A DNA stretch of 18,420 bases. Origin: an uncultured Eubacterium sp. Its GTDB lineage: Bacteria; Bacillota; Clostridia; Oscillospirales; Acutalibacteraceae. The stretch covers positions 1-18,420 of the forward strand of contig UQPH01000028.1 in assembly GCA_900542875.1 (NCBI GenBank), in the 5' to 3' direction. Under the pieces are notes generated by a model, which did no database searches, was not told the origin of the DNA, and saw only the letters and a program-made list of their open reading frames with translations. Numbering within the stretch: position 1 is the first letter of the stretch; every line of letters begins with the position of its first letter. The translations under genes were made by a program, and so were the position numbers. Positions 1 through 6,126 of the stretch are shown one piece after another.

Positions 1-69
1 ACTTGAACCCGTACGAGTCGCCCCACACGCCCCTCAAACGTGCGCGTCTGCCGATTCCGCCACTCTCGC
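1..69 (-). tRNA. tRNA-Leu(GAG), partial (3' part cut by window edge)
   Basis: Read on the minus strand, the sequence begins with the acceptor strand GCGAGAG, followed by TG and a Leu-type D arm (GCGG...GGCAGACG). The anticodon stem CACGT/GCGTG follows, with loop TTGAGGG, giving anticodon GAG (reads CUC and CUU leucine codons). After it come the start of a long variable arm, typical of class II tRNAs, and the start of the T arm (GGTTCAAGT), where the window ends. The 3' acceptor strand is outside the window, so CCA encoding cannot be judged. A near-consensus promoter lies just upstream at 82-110. Confidence 0.93.
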
Positions 70-81
70 TCAACGCATATG

Positions 82-110
82 AGTATATCAAATCGTTTGC
101 ACTTTGTCAA
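82..110 (-). promoter_or_regulatory. Sigma-A-type promoter of tRNA-Leu
   Basis: On the minus strand a perfect -35 TTGACA (110-105) is followed after exactly 17 bases by -10 TATACT (87-82). Transcription would begin near 75, a few bases before the tRNA 5' end at 69. The close match fits a highly expressed stable-RNA gene. It is not a promoter for yabP, which reads the other way. Confidence 0.8.
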
Positions 111-157
111 GAAAAAACTGAAAATTTTTCAAAAAAATTTCAAAGACTTTGATTTTG

Positions 158-185
158 TCATATTTTAAGTGCTTTTGCATAGGAT
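158..185 (+). promoter_or_regulatory. Possible sigma-E-type promoter for yabPQ
   Basis: TCATATT (158-164) fits the sigma-E -35 consensus KMATATT. CATAGGAT (178-185) partly fits the -10 consensus CATACA-T. The spacer is 13 bases, one short of the usual 14, and the predicted start near 192 leaves a very short leader before the ATG at 203, with the GAGGGA ribosome site (191-196) at its 5' end. yabP and yabQ belong to the mother-cell sigma-E regulon in Bacillus subtilis, so such a promoter is expected. The sequence match alone is weak. Confidence 0.3.
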
Positions 186-202
186 TTTTTGAGGGATGAT
201 TT

Positions 203-478
203 ATGATGGAAAACACTGATAATATGAAACATTGCCTTACTCTCGATGAGAGAAAATGCCTTAGAATAAGCGGAGTTACCGCAGTTGATGATTATAACGA
301 TTCGGAAATTCACGCCGTTACCGTTTGCGGCAGACTGCTCATAAAAGGGGAGAATCTAAACATAGAAACTCTTGACTTATCTTTGGGCGAACTTGTGCTC
401 GGCGGTGTGGTAAGCGTGCTTGCGTATTCCGACGATGTCCAAACGAAAAGTGTTTTTAAGAGGTTGTTTTCGCAGTGA
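203..478 (+). CDS. yabP: Sporulation protein YabP
   Basis: A 91-residue YabP-family (YabP/YqfC) protein. In Bacillus subtilis it is made in the mother cell during sporulation and is encoded directly upstream of the cortex protein YabQ. Family features seen are the opening LTLDERKCLRISGV (12-25), the central IKGE (47-50) with LNIETLDL (52-59), the glycine-containing LVLGGVV (64-70) and LAYSDD (73-78). No signal peptide or membrane segment is visible, and the length is normal. The start has two adjacent ATGs (203, 206) behind GAGGGA at 191-196; the first is chosen. The TGA stop overlaps the yabQ GTG start in the four bases GTGA (475-478), so translation is probably coupled. The yabP-yabQ-divIC order supports the call. 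Confidence 0.9.
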   Translation: MMENTDNMKHCLTLDERKCLRISGVTAVDDYNDSEIHAVTVCGRLLIKGENLNIETLDLSLGELVLGGVVSVLAYSDDVQTKSVFKRLFSQ

Positions 479-921
479 ATGAAATTCTTGCGTTTTTGCT
501 GTTTGGCTTAGTTTGCGGTTTTCTTTTTGGATTTGTCGGCGTTTTTCAAAATGCCTTTTGTTCTTATGTCTTTACTTTCATTACCGATGTTGTGACTGTG
601 CTTGTTTGCACCCTCGCTTTTTTTTGCCTCTTTGTCGGATATTCAAACGGTTATGTAAGGTGTTATTATCTCCTTTTATCGCTGCTCGGGCTGATTATTT
701 ACAGAGCGGCGGCTTCTTTTTTGTTTTCAAAAGCGGAGAAAAGAATAACCCTTTTAGTCAGAAAACTGCGTATTCGTATCTTTTCTTTCAAAAAAGTAGT
801 AAAAAACGCTTGCAAAAGCAGTGCTTTATATAATATAATAAAGAAGAATAATAAAAGGTCAAGAGGTGTAGACCGTGAAGGTAAAAGCCGAAAAGGCGGC
901 AAACAAAAAAACAATAATTAA
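475..921 (+). CDS. yabQ: Spore cortex biosynthesis membrane protein YabQ
   Basis: A 148-residue membrane protein in the position of YabQ, which is needed for spore cortex formation and lies in the outer forespore membrane in Bacillus subtilis. The N-terminal 85 residues form about three hydrophobic helices (near 2-25, 32-54 and 62-85). A strongly basic, lysine/arginine/asparagine-rich tail follows (87-148), as in the family. The protein starts with GTG at 475, inside the yabP stop codon, with AAGAGG at 458-463 as ribosome site. The last 47 bases overlap the start of divIC in another frame. The assignment rests on topology and on the conserved yabP-yabQ-divIC order more than on sequence motifs, because YabQ proteins diverge strongly. 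Confidence 0.85.
   Translation: MNEILAFLLFGLVCGFLFGFVGVFQNAFCSYVFTFITDVVTVLVCTLAFFCLFVGYSNGYVRCYYLLLSLLGLIIYRAAASFLFSKAEKRITLLVRKLRIRIFSFKKVVKNACKSSALYNIIKKNNKRSRGVDREGKSRKGGKQKNNN
810..839 (+). promoter_or_regulatory. Candidate internal promoter for divIC within yabQ
   Basis: TTGCAA (810-815) and a perfect TATAAT (834-839) are 18 bases apart and lie inside the 3' end of yabQ. Transcription would start near 846, giving a leader of about 29 bases to the divIC GTG at 875. A second, overlapping TATAAT sits at 829-834. The placement would give divIC vegetative expression independent of the sporulation promoter of yabPQ. The region is AT-rich, so a chance match is possible. Confidence 0.4.
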
Positions 922-1174
922 AATCGTTCTCTGTATTCTGGCAATTGCTTTGGTGGGATACTGTGCATACTGCATAGCGAGCAATGCGGCTGATATAAGC
1001 CGACTAAAGTCCCAAAAAGAAGAACTTGATACAAAGTATGAACAGCAAATTGAGGATAACGATCAGCTTAAGTCAATTTTGGATTCCGATGATAAGAAGG
1101 ACTATCTCGAGCAAAAAGCCAGAGAAAATAATTATGTAAAAGAAAATGAACTGGACTTTTACGATATTAATTAA
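875..1174 (+). CDS. divIC: Septum formation initiator, DivIC/FtsB family
   Basis: A 99-residue bitopic division protein. DivIC/FtsB proteins bind FtsL and DivIB/FtsQ at the septum and help activate septal peptidoglycan synthesis. The sequence shows a basic cytoplasmic N-terminus (1-13), one membrane helix (14-36), a coiled coil (about 40-72) and the family signature around YLEQKARENNYVKENE (77-92). The length is normal. The start is GTG at 875 with GAGGTG (863-868) six bases upstream; it overlaps yabQ by 47 bases. This order after yabP-yabQ matches Bacillus, but the usual downstream S1-domain gene (yabR) is absent and a terminator follows within 20 bases. Confidence 0.9.
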   Translation: MKVKAEKAANKKTIIKIVLCILAIALVGYCAYCIASNAADISRLKSQKEELDTKYEQQIEDNDQLKSILDSDDKKDYLEQKARENNYVKENELDFYDIN

Positions 1175-1192
1175 CTGATTATGTAATTTATT

Positions 1193-1232
1193 GAGGCGAT
1201 TTTGCCCTGTGGCAAGACGCCTCTTTTGCTTT
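1193..1232 (+). terminator. Rho-independent terminator after divIC
   Basis: The arm starting GAGGCG (1193-1198) pairs with CGCCTC (1218-1223). The stem continues through TTTTGCC/GGCAAGA, with one bulged A (1199), to a four-base loop (1207-1210). TTTTGCTTTTATT follows. It ends the yabP-yabQ-divIC unit. Confidence 0.88.
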
Positions 1233-1287
1233 TATTCCCGATGACCGTAGGGTAATAAAAATTTATGCGGTCGGAAAGCGTAATTTT

Positions 1288-2403
1288 ATGATGATGAAAA
1301 TGGTGGCTACCTGTCTTTTCGGTCTCGAGGGATTGGCGGCAGAGGAACTTAGATTAATGGATGCCGAGAATGTTACGGCGGAAAACGGCAGAGTGTTTTT
1401 CGAGGGTGACGAGACCATTCTTGCAAGAGCAAATATTTGGTCACGATACAGTGAGAGAATACTTATTGTGCTCGATATGTTTAAGGCTTGTACTTTTGAG
1501 GAACTTTTTCAGGGCGTGCGTGTTCTTCCGTGGAGCGAGTTTATAGGTTCAAAGGACGAATTTCCGGTAAAAGGATTTTCGATAAATTCAACTTTGCATT
1601 CCGTGCCCGATTGCCAAAAGATAATTAAGAAAGCAATAGTTGAGTCGCTTAAAGAGGATTACAATATTTCGTGGTTTGAAGAAACGGGACCGATACACCA
1701 AGTTCAGTTTTCCATAATGAAAGACGAAGTTACTATAATGCTCGACACTTCGGGCAGAGGTCTTCATAAGAGAGGCTACCGCCCTGTCGGTAATGATGCC
1801 CCCATTCGTGAGACTCTTGCCGCCGCAATGTGCAGACTGTCGCAACTTCGCCACTATCATACTATGTATGACCCTTGTTGCGGAAGCGGTACGGTGCTCA
1901 TAGAGGGTGCAATGCTTGCCAATAATATCGCTCCCGGCATTAATCGTAATTTTGATGTTGACCGCTGGGGCTTTGTACCCGAATCGGTTTGGATGAGTGA
2001 GCGTGAACGTTGCCACGATTTGATTAAGACCGATGTTGATTTTGTTGCTTTCGGCTCTGACATTGACCCGAATGCCGTTGAACTCACAATGAAAAATGCA
2101 AAAAATATTAAGGTGGACAAGTTTATTCATACCTCAGTATGTGATATTGCACGCTTTAATCCGACTACCGAGAGGGGAACGCTGATTACAAATCCGCCTT
2201 ACGGCGAGCGACTTCTCGACATTCGCTCGGCAGAGAAAATCTATCGGATTATGGGCGAAAAGTTTGTTTCTAAAAGAGGTTGGAGTTACGGCATTATTTC
2301 ACCCGATGAGGAGTTTGAAAAGTGCTTTGGCAGAAAAGCGGATAAACGCCGCAAACTCTATAACGGTATGATTAAGTGCCAGTATTATATGTATTTCAAA
2401 TAA
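1288..2403 (+). CDS. THUMP-domain class I SAM-dependent rRNA methyltransferase (YpsC/RlmL-like)
   Basis: A 371-residue RNA methyltransferase related to Bacillus YpsC and to the N-terminal half of Escherichia coli RlmL, which makes N2-methylguanosine in 23S rRNA. An N-terminal ferredoxin-like/THUMP region (about 1-160) binds RNA. The Rossmann methyltransferase part follows, with the SAM-binding motif DPCCGSGT (195-202), an acidic ribose-binding loop GSDID (256-260) and the amino-methyltransferase motif TNPPYGER (301-308), the NPPY signature of N2-guanine or N6-adenine enzymes. The target base cannot be read from sequence. The start region has ATGs at 1288, 1291, 1294 and 1300 with only a weak GGAAAG ribosome site (1273-1278), so the exact start is uncertain by a few codons. 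No clear promoter was found between the upstream terminator and this gene. The next gene begins 27 bases downstream and is probably co-transcribed. Confidence 0.93.
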   Translation: MMMKMVATCLFGLEGLAAEELRLMDAENVTAENGRVFFEGDETILARANIWSRYSERILIVLDMFKACTFEELFQGVRVLPWSEFIGSKDEFPVKGFSINSTLHSVPDCQKIIKKAIVESLKEDYNISWFEETGPIHQVQFSIMKDEVTIMLDTSGRGLHKRGYRPVGNDAPIRETLAAAMCRLSQLRHYHTMYDPCCGSGTVLIEGAMLANNIAPGINRNFDVDRWGFVPESVWMSERERCHDLIKTDVDFVAFGSDIDPNAVELTMKNAKNIKVDKFIHTSVCDIARFNPTTERGTLITNPPYGERLLDIRSAEKIYRIMGEKFVSKRGWSYGIISPDEEFEKCFGRKADKRRKLYNGMIKCQYYMYFK

Positions 2404-2430
2404 AGTGCTTTTTTGCTGAGGAGGACTTTT

Positions 2431-3045
2431 ATGGATGAAAACAAGATGAGAAAAAGCCAAAATACTTTGGGACTTTTAGGCGTTATTGTCATGGGCGTTT
2501 TGCTGTTGCTTTTTATGCCCTTTGGTGCAGTTTTAATTTTATGTGACAGCGTGGCTCTTTATGGGAATAATTCGGGTTTCTTTAACGTTTATTCGGTGCT
2601 GTATTATTTTCTTATTGATTTTTATCCGATTTTGCTTATAGGCGATATGTTTGTTGTCTATAATTCGTTTTGCAAAAGTTATAATACAAAGCATCTTATT
2701 GCTTCAACCGTTCTCGGTTTTGTTTCCGCTTCGGTCTATGCGATAAGTTTTATTCCGCTGTCTATACTTGACTCGCCGTTGATTGCACGAGACGTATGTG
2801 CTTTAGATTCGGAAAATTATTTCGGTTGGTTTAATATAACGATGCTTGTGCTGATGCTTGTAATTATTTTTACCTGTTATGTGCAGATTGCGTTTTTGCT
2901 CTATTTTAATAAGGTAAGAAAAAGAATTAATTATACTCAAATTATGCACAGATATGAGCATTTCAGGTTTGTTATGCTTGCTGTGTTCGTGCTTTATTTA
3001 GCAATGTTTGTATGTTATATGATTATTTTAGGAGGTAGGATATGA
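2431..3045 (+). CDS. Uncharacterised polytopic membrane protein
   Basis: I do not recognise a family. The 204-residue protein has about five hydrophobic helices (near 12-38, 51-77, 89-110, 132-160 and 178-200), short loops and a basic segment KVRKR (161-165) after the fourth helix, which should be cytoplasmic. No catalytic motif is visible. The ATG at 2431 is chosen because GAGGAGG (2418-2424) stands six bases upstream; a longer reading from TTG at 2413 would place that ribosome site inside the coding region. The gene ends in an ATGA overlap with the next membrane-protein gene. The two are therefore translationally coupled and may form one complex. It follows the methyltransferase gene by 27 bases. 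Confidence 0.75.
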   Translation: MDENKMRKSQNTLGLLGVIVMGVLLLLFMPFGAVLILCDSVALYGNNSGFFNVYSVLYYFLIDFYPILLIGDMFVVYNSFCKSYNTKHLIASTVLGFVSASVYAISFIPLSILDSPLIARDVCALDSENYFGWFNITMLVLMLVIIFTCYVQIAFLLYFNKVRKRINYTQIMHRYEHFRFVMLAVFVLYLAMFVCYMIILGGRI

Positions 3046-3857
3046 TAGAAAAATTGGTTGATAACGGATACAACATCTCGTTTCTGATTTTGTTCGTTAT
3101 TGTTGTATTGCTCAGGCTTGTTTATGCTTTTATCGTTTATCTTAACGGTAAAAGAAGATACCTCGACAATCCGATTTATTGGTCGGTCTTTTCCGTAGTT
3201 TTCGGACTGCCGGCTTTCGTTATGTTCTTTGCTCTTAATGCGGGGCAGGGCGTTAAGGCTCCCGTAAAAAAGGCGCATAAAGTTACATTTTCTGTTTTAT
3301 TGGTTTTTATTCTGTGCCTTAGCTGTGCGTTCGTTCCGCTCAGGGCTTATGAGTGCTCACAGGAATATTCTGCGTTCTCAAATTCCGAAGTTTATAAAAT
3401 CAATCCTATAAAGTATGTGGTTTATGATAAAAAAGGAAAAGCATATAATACGATGCTTTGGGAAATCAGTAATATAAGTGATTGGTTTATTGACGGCTGT
3501 AATTACAGAGGAGTTCCCGTGTATTATGATGACGGCACTGAGTGTACCGATGAGTATTGTATGATTAATTCCGACGGCTATGCTGTTAGAAATTTCAAAG
3601 AAACCGATTACGAAAACCGTATCTATGAAAATGATGATTTGTATCTCGACTTGTATATCGACGATGACGGAAATTTTTATTATAACAGATATGACTGCTC
3701 GTGGGATAAAGACGGCAATCTTATTATCGTCGGTTTGAATGAAGAATTGACTCGTGATAATACAGTACTTTATGAGGATTATGCCGCAGATGATGAAATG
3801 AACGGCTTTCATAATTATTCTTATTATGACAGCATTGATAACTCAGACAAATCATAA
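3042..3857 (+). CDS. Uncharacterised membrane protein with acidic Asp/Tyr-rich extracytoplasmic domain
   Basis: I do not recognise a family. The 271-residue protein has three hydrophobic helices (about 12-34, 45-66 and 81-101), then a soluble domain (102-271) rich in Asp, Tyr and Asn and probably outside the membrane. That domain carries repeated short turns around Asp-Gly: YYDDGTE (161-167), NSDGYA (176-181), IDDDGNF (206-212) and DKDGNL (222-227). They resemble successive beta-hairpins and could bind a cation. Cysteines at 153, 168, 173 and 219 could form disulfides. The ATG overlaps the upstream stop (ATGA), with a strong AGGAGGT ribosome site at 3030-3036. A hairpin terminator follows at 3895. 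The function is unknown; sensing, adhesion or envelope maintenance are only guesses. Confidence 0.75.
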   Translation: MIEKLVDNGYNISFLILFVIVVLLRLVYAFIVYLNGKRRYLDNPIYWSVFSVVFGLPAFVMFFALNAGQGVKAPVKKAHKVTFSVLLVFILCLSCAFVPLRAYECSQEYSAFSNSEVYKINPIKYVVYDKKGKAYNTMLWEISNISDWFIDGCNYRGVPVYYDDGTECTDEYCMINSDGYAVRNFKETDYENRIYENDDLYLDLYIDDDGNFYYNRYDCSWDKDGNLIIVGLNEELTRDNTVLYEDYAADDEMNGFHNYSYYDSIDNSDKS

Positions 3858-3894
3858 TAATGTATTAAATCATTATAATATTACATATTATATT

Positions 3895-3922
3895 AAACGG
3901 AGGGAGTACGAACCCTCCGTTT
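3895..3922 (+). terminator. Hairpin terminator after the membrane-protein pair
   Basis: AAACGGAGGG (3895-3904) pairs perfectly with CCCTCCGTTT (3913-3922) around an eight-base loop. Only a modest T-rich run follows (TTTATTCGTTCTTTG). It separates the unknown membrane genes from the groESL promoter. Confidence 0.75.
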
Positions 3923-3965
3923 ATTCGTTCTTTGTGTATATTTTTTGAATAATTTATTAAAGGTA

Positions 3966-3993
3966 TTGACATTTGGAAAAAACTTGATAAAAT
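3966..3993 (+). promoter_or_regulatory. Sigma-A promoter of groESL
   Basis: A perfect -35 TTGACA (3966-3971) and -10 TAAAAT (3988-3993) are separated by 16 bases. Transcription would start near 4000, at the left arm of the CIRCE operator, which is the standard arrangement for HrcA-repressed chaperone operons. Confidence 0.8.
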
Positions 3994-3998
3994 AGTAA

Positions 3999-4025
3999 TT
4001 AGCACTTAGGTATGCAGAGTGCTAA
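3999..4025 (+). promoter_or_regulatory. CIRCE operator (HrcA binding site)
   Basis: TTAGCACTT (3999-4007), a nine-base spacer and GAGTGCTAA (4017-4025) match the CIRCE inverted repeat TTAGCACTC-N9-GAGTGCTAA at 17 of 18 arm positions; the ninth base of the left arm is T instead of C. HrcA, whose gene is not in this window, should repress groESL here and release it on heat shock. The site lies over the transcription start and 35 bases before the groES ATG. Confidence 0.95.
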
Positions 4026-4060
4026 CATTAGATTTGTTAATTTATTACGAGGTGATATTT

Positions 4061-4333
4061 ATGACTATTAAACCACTTGCAGACAGAGTTTTGCTTAAAT
4101 CAGTCGAGGCAGAGGAAACAACTGCGTCGGGACTTATTCTCGCCGCTTCCGCTCAGGAAAAGCCTGAGGTCAGCGAGGTTGTTGCCGTAGGACCCGGCAC
4201 AGACGAAAATCCAATGACCGTATCGGTAGGCGATAAGGTTATCATCAGCAAATATTCGGGCACTCAGGTAAAGCTTGACGGTGTTGAATATACCATTACC
4301 GATGTAAAAGAAATTCTTGCAGTAGTAGAGTAA
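4061..4333 (+). CDS. groES: Co-chaperonin GroES
   Basis: A 90-residue heptameric lid of the GroEL folding chamber, cytoplasmic. It opens with the family start IKPLADRVLLK (3-13), followed by the mobile loop that contacts GroEL (about 16-33), then VVAVGPG (40-46), VGDKVIISKYSGT (55-67) and the C-terminal VEYTI...EILAVVE. The length is slightly shorter than the common 94-97. The ATG at 4061 is chosen because GAGGTGAT (4049-4056) precedes it and family homology begins there; a reading from 4019 would start inside the CIRCE operator. groEL begins 15 bases after the stop. Expression is controlled by the CIRCE element. Confidence 0.97.
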   Translation: MTIKPLADRVLLKSVEAEETTASGLILAASAQEKPEVSEVVAVGPGTDENPMTVSVGDKVIISKYSGTQVKLDGVEYTITDVKEILAVVE

Positions 4334-4348
4334 TTGGAGGTTTTGATT

Positions 4349-5986
4349 ATGGCTAAGGATATTATTTACGGCGAGGACGCCCGCAAGGCTCTTCAGGCAG
4401 GTATTGATAAACTTGCAAACACAGTTAAAATTACACTCGGTCCAAAGGGCAGAAATGTAGTTTTGGATAAAAAATACGGTTCACCGCTAATCACAAACGA
4501 CGGCGTTACAATCGCTAAAGAAATCGAACTTGAAAATGCATTTGAGAATATGGGTGCACAACTTGTTAAAGAGGTTTCCTCAAAGACTAATGATGATGCA
4601 GGTGACGGTACAACAACCGCAACACTTCTTGCACAGGCTCTTGTAAGAGAGGGTATGAAGAATGTTGCCGCAGGTGCAAACCCGATGACCGTTAAAAACG
4701 GTATCAAGGGTGCGGTTGACGCTGTTGTTGAGTCAATCAAAAAGCAGAGCGTTGCAGTATCCGATAATAAGGACATTGCTCGTGTAGCTACCGTTTCAGC
4801 CGCTGATGAATATGTAGGTTCACTTATCGCAGAGGCTATGGAAAAGGTAACGGCAGACGGTGTTATCACTATCGAGGAATCAAAGACCGCAGATACCGTA
4901 TGCGAGGTTGTAGACGGTATGCAGTTTGACCGTGGATATATTTCACCTTATATGGTAACCGATACCGATAAGATGGAAGCTGTTATTGACGATGCAATGC
5001 TTCTTATCACAGATAAGAAAATTTCTACCGTTCAGGACATTCTTCCTCTTCTTGAGTCTGTTCTTAAGGCAGGTAAGAAACTTGTTATAATCGCAGAGGA
5101 TGTTGAGGGCGAGGCTCTTCAGACTATTCTTCTTAACAAACTCCGTGGTACTTTTACCTGCGTATGCGTAAAGGCTCCGGGCTTCGGTGACAGAAGAAAG
5201 GATATGCTTCAGGATATCGCTATTCTTACAGGCGGTCAGGTTATCACATCGGATCTCGGTCTTGAACTGAAGGATACAACAATGGCTATGCTCGGTCAGG
5301 CTCGTCAGGTTAAGGTTACTAAGGAAAATACCATTATCGTTGACGGTGCAGGTGACAGCGAGGCAATTAAAGCCAGAACCTCACAGATTAAAACAGCTAT
5401 CGAGTCTTCGACTTCCGATTTCGACAGAGAAAAACTTCAGGAAAGACTCGCAAAGATGGCAGGCGGCGTAGCAGTTGTTAAGGTCGGTGCGGCTACCGAG
5501 ACAGAAATGAAAGAAAAGAAACTTCGTATCGAGGATGCTCTTGCAGCAACTAAAGCGGCTGTTGAAGAGGGTATTGTACCGGGCGGCGGCGTTGCTCTTA
5601 TCAATGCAATTCCTGCTGTTCAGGCACTTCTTGATACCGATGATGCAGATTATAAAACAGGTGTTAATATCGTTCTTAAGGCACTTGAAGAGCCGGTTCG
5701 CCAGATTGCCGCTAATGCAGGTCAGGAAGGCTCGGTAATTATCGACAAGATTAAGAACAGCGAACCCGGTAAGGGATATAACTTTGCTACCGGCGAGTAT
5801 GTTGATATGCTCGAGGAGGGAATTGTTGACCCTGCAAAGGTAACCCGTTCGGCACTTCAAAATGCTGCTTCGGTTGCGGCAATGGTTCTTACAACAGAAT
5901 CACTCGTTACCGATATTAAAGACCCACAGGCAGATGCAGCACAGGCAGCAGCCATGGCAGCGGCATCTCAGGGCGGTATGTATTGA
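4349..5986 (+). CDS. groEL: Chaperonin GroEL
   Basis: A 545-residue, 60-kDa chaperonin subunit that forms a double-ring ATPase and folds cytosolic proteins with GroES. The equatorial nucleotide-binding motifs GPKGRNVVLD (31-40) and GDGTTTAT (85-92) and the late GIVPGGGVAL motif are present, and the overall length is normal. The start at ATG 4349 has TGGAGG at 4335-4340 upstream, and the protein begins with the standard MAKDI. The C-terminal tail is short, ending in an Ala/Met-rich segment and a single GGM followed by Tyr, where many GroELs carry several GGM repeats. It is co-transcribed with groES and closed by a strong terminator at 6023. Confidence 0.98.
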   Translation: MAKDIIYGEDARKALQAGIDKLANTVKITLGPKGRNVVLDKKYGSPLITNDGVTIAKEIELENAFENMGAQLVKEVSSKTNDDAGDGTTTATLLAQALVREGMKNVAAGANPMTVKNGIKGAVDAVVESIKKQSVAVSDNKDIARVATVSAADEYVGSLIAEAMEKVTADGVITIEESKTADTVCEVVDGMQFDRGYISPYMVTDTDKMEAVIDDAMLLITDKKISTVQDILPLLESVLKAGKKLVIIAEDVEGEALQTILLNKLRGTFTCVCVKAPGFGDRRKDMLQDIAILTGGQVITSDLGLELKDTTMAMLGQARQVKVTKENTIIVDGAGDSEAIKARTSQIKTAIESSTSDFDREKLQERLAKMAGGVAVVKVGAATETEMKEKKLRIEDALAATKAAVEEGIVPGGGVALINAIPAVQALLDTDDADYKTGVNIVLKALEEPVRQIAANAGQEGSVIIDKIKNSEPGKGYNFATGEYVDMLEEGIVDPAKVTRSALQNAASVAAMVLTTESLVTDIKDPQADAAQAAAMAAASQGGMY

Positions 5987-6022
5987 TAATAAAAAAAGCA
6001 AATTTACTCCTTAAAATGCTTG

Positions 6023-6056
6023 GCACTCTTGCAAAATTTTGCAGGAGTGCTTTTTT
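6023..6056 (+). terminator. Rho-independent terminator after groEL
   Basis: GCACTC (6023-6028) pairs with GAGTGC (6045-6050). The stem continues through TTGCAA/TTGCAG (one T-G wobble) to a short A/T loop near 6035-6038, and six T residues follow at 6051-6056. The left and right arms also resemble half-CIRCE sequence, but the spacing is wrong for an operator. Confidence 0.93.
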
Positions 6057-6059
6057 GTG

Positions 6060-6088
6060 TTGATTAAAAATAAAATTTATGTTATTAT
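6060..6088 (+). promoter_or_regulatory. Candidate promoter of the fucosidase gene
   Basis: TTGATT (6060-6065) and TATTAT (6083-6088) are 17 bases apart, directly after the groEL terminator. Transcription would begin near 6095, where a TGTAATTTTTTG motif (6094-6105) resembles elements upstream of the transporter gene. The -35 matches only four of six positions. Confidence 0.5.
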
Positions 6089-6126
6089 TTTAATGTAATT
6101 TTTTGTAAAATATGGACGGTATTGTT

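Noticed and set aside
513..833. Alternative plus frame of 106 codons inside yabQ
   Set aside because: Its Phe/Cys/Arg-rich translation is a frame-shifted reading of a hydrophobic gene, and yabQ has the overlap and order that support it.
1243..1272. GACCG/CGGTC inverted repeat before the methyltransferase gene as a riboswitch
   Set aside because: The stem is only five base pairs with a 20-base loop and matches no known riboswitch core.
1588..2130. Minus-strand open frame of 180 codons opposite the methyltransferase gene
   Set aside because: The plus strand carries intact SAM-binding and NPPY motifs over the same bases.
2413..2430. Upstream TTG start for the first unknown membrane protein
   Set aside because: The reading would contain the GAGGAGG ribosome site inside the coding sequence; ATG 2431 sits at the right distance from it.
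4019..4060. Upstream start extending groES into the CIRCE operator
   Set aside because: Family homology begins at ATG 4061, which has its own GAGGTGAT site.
6023..6050. GCACTC...GAGTGC after groEL as a second CIRCE element
   Set aside because: The spacing is 16 bases where CIRCE needs nine, the flanking TTA/TAA are missing, and a six-T run makes it a terminator.
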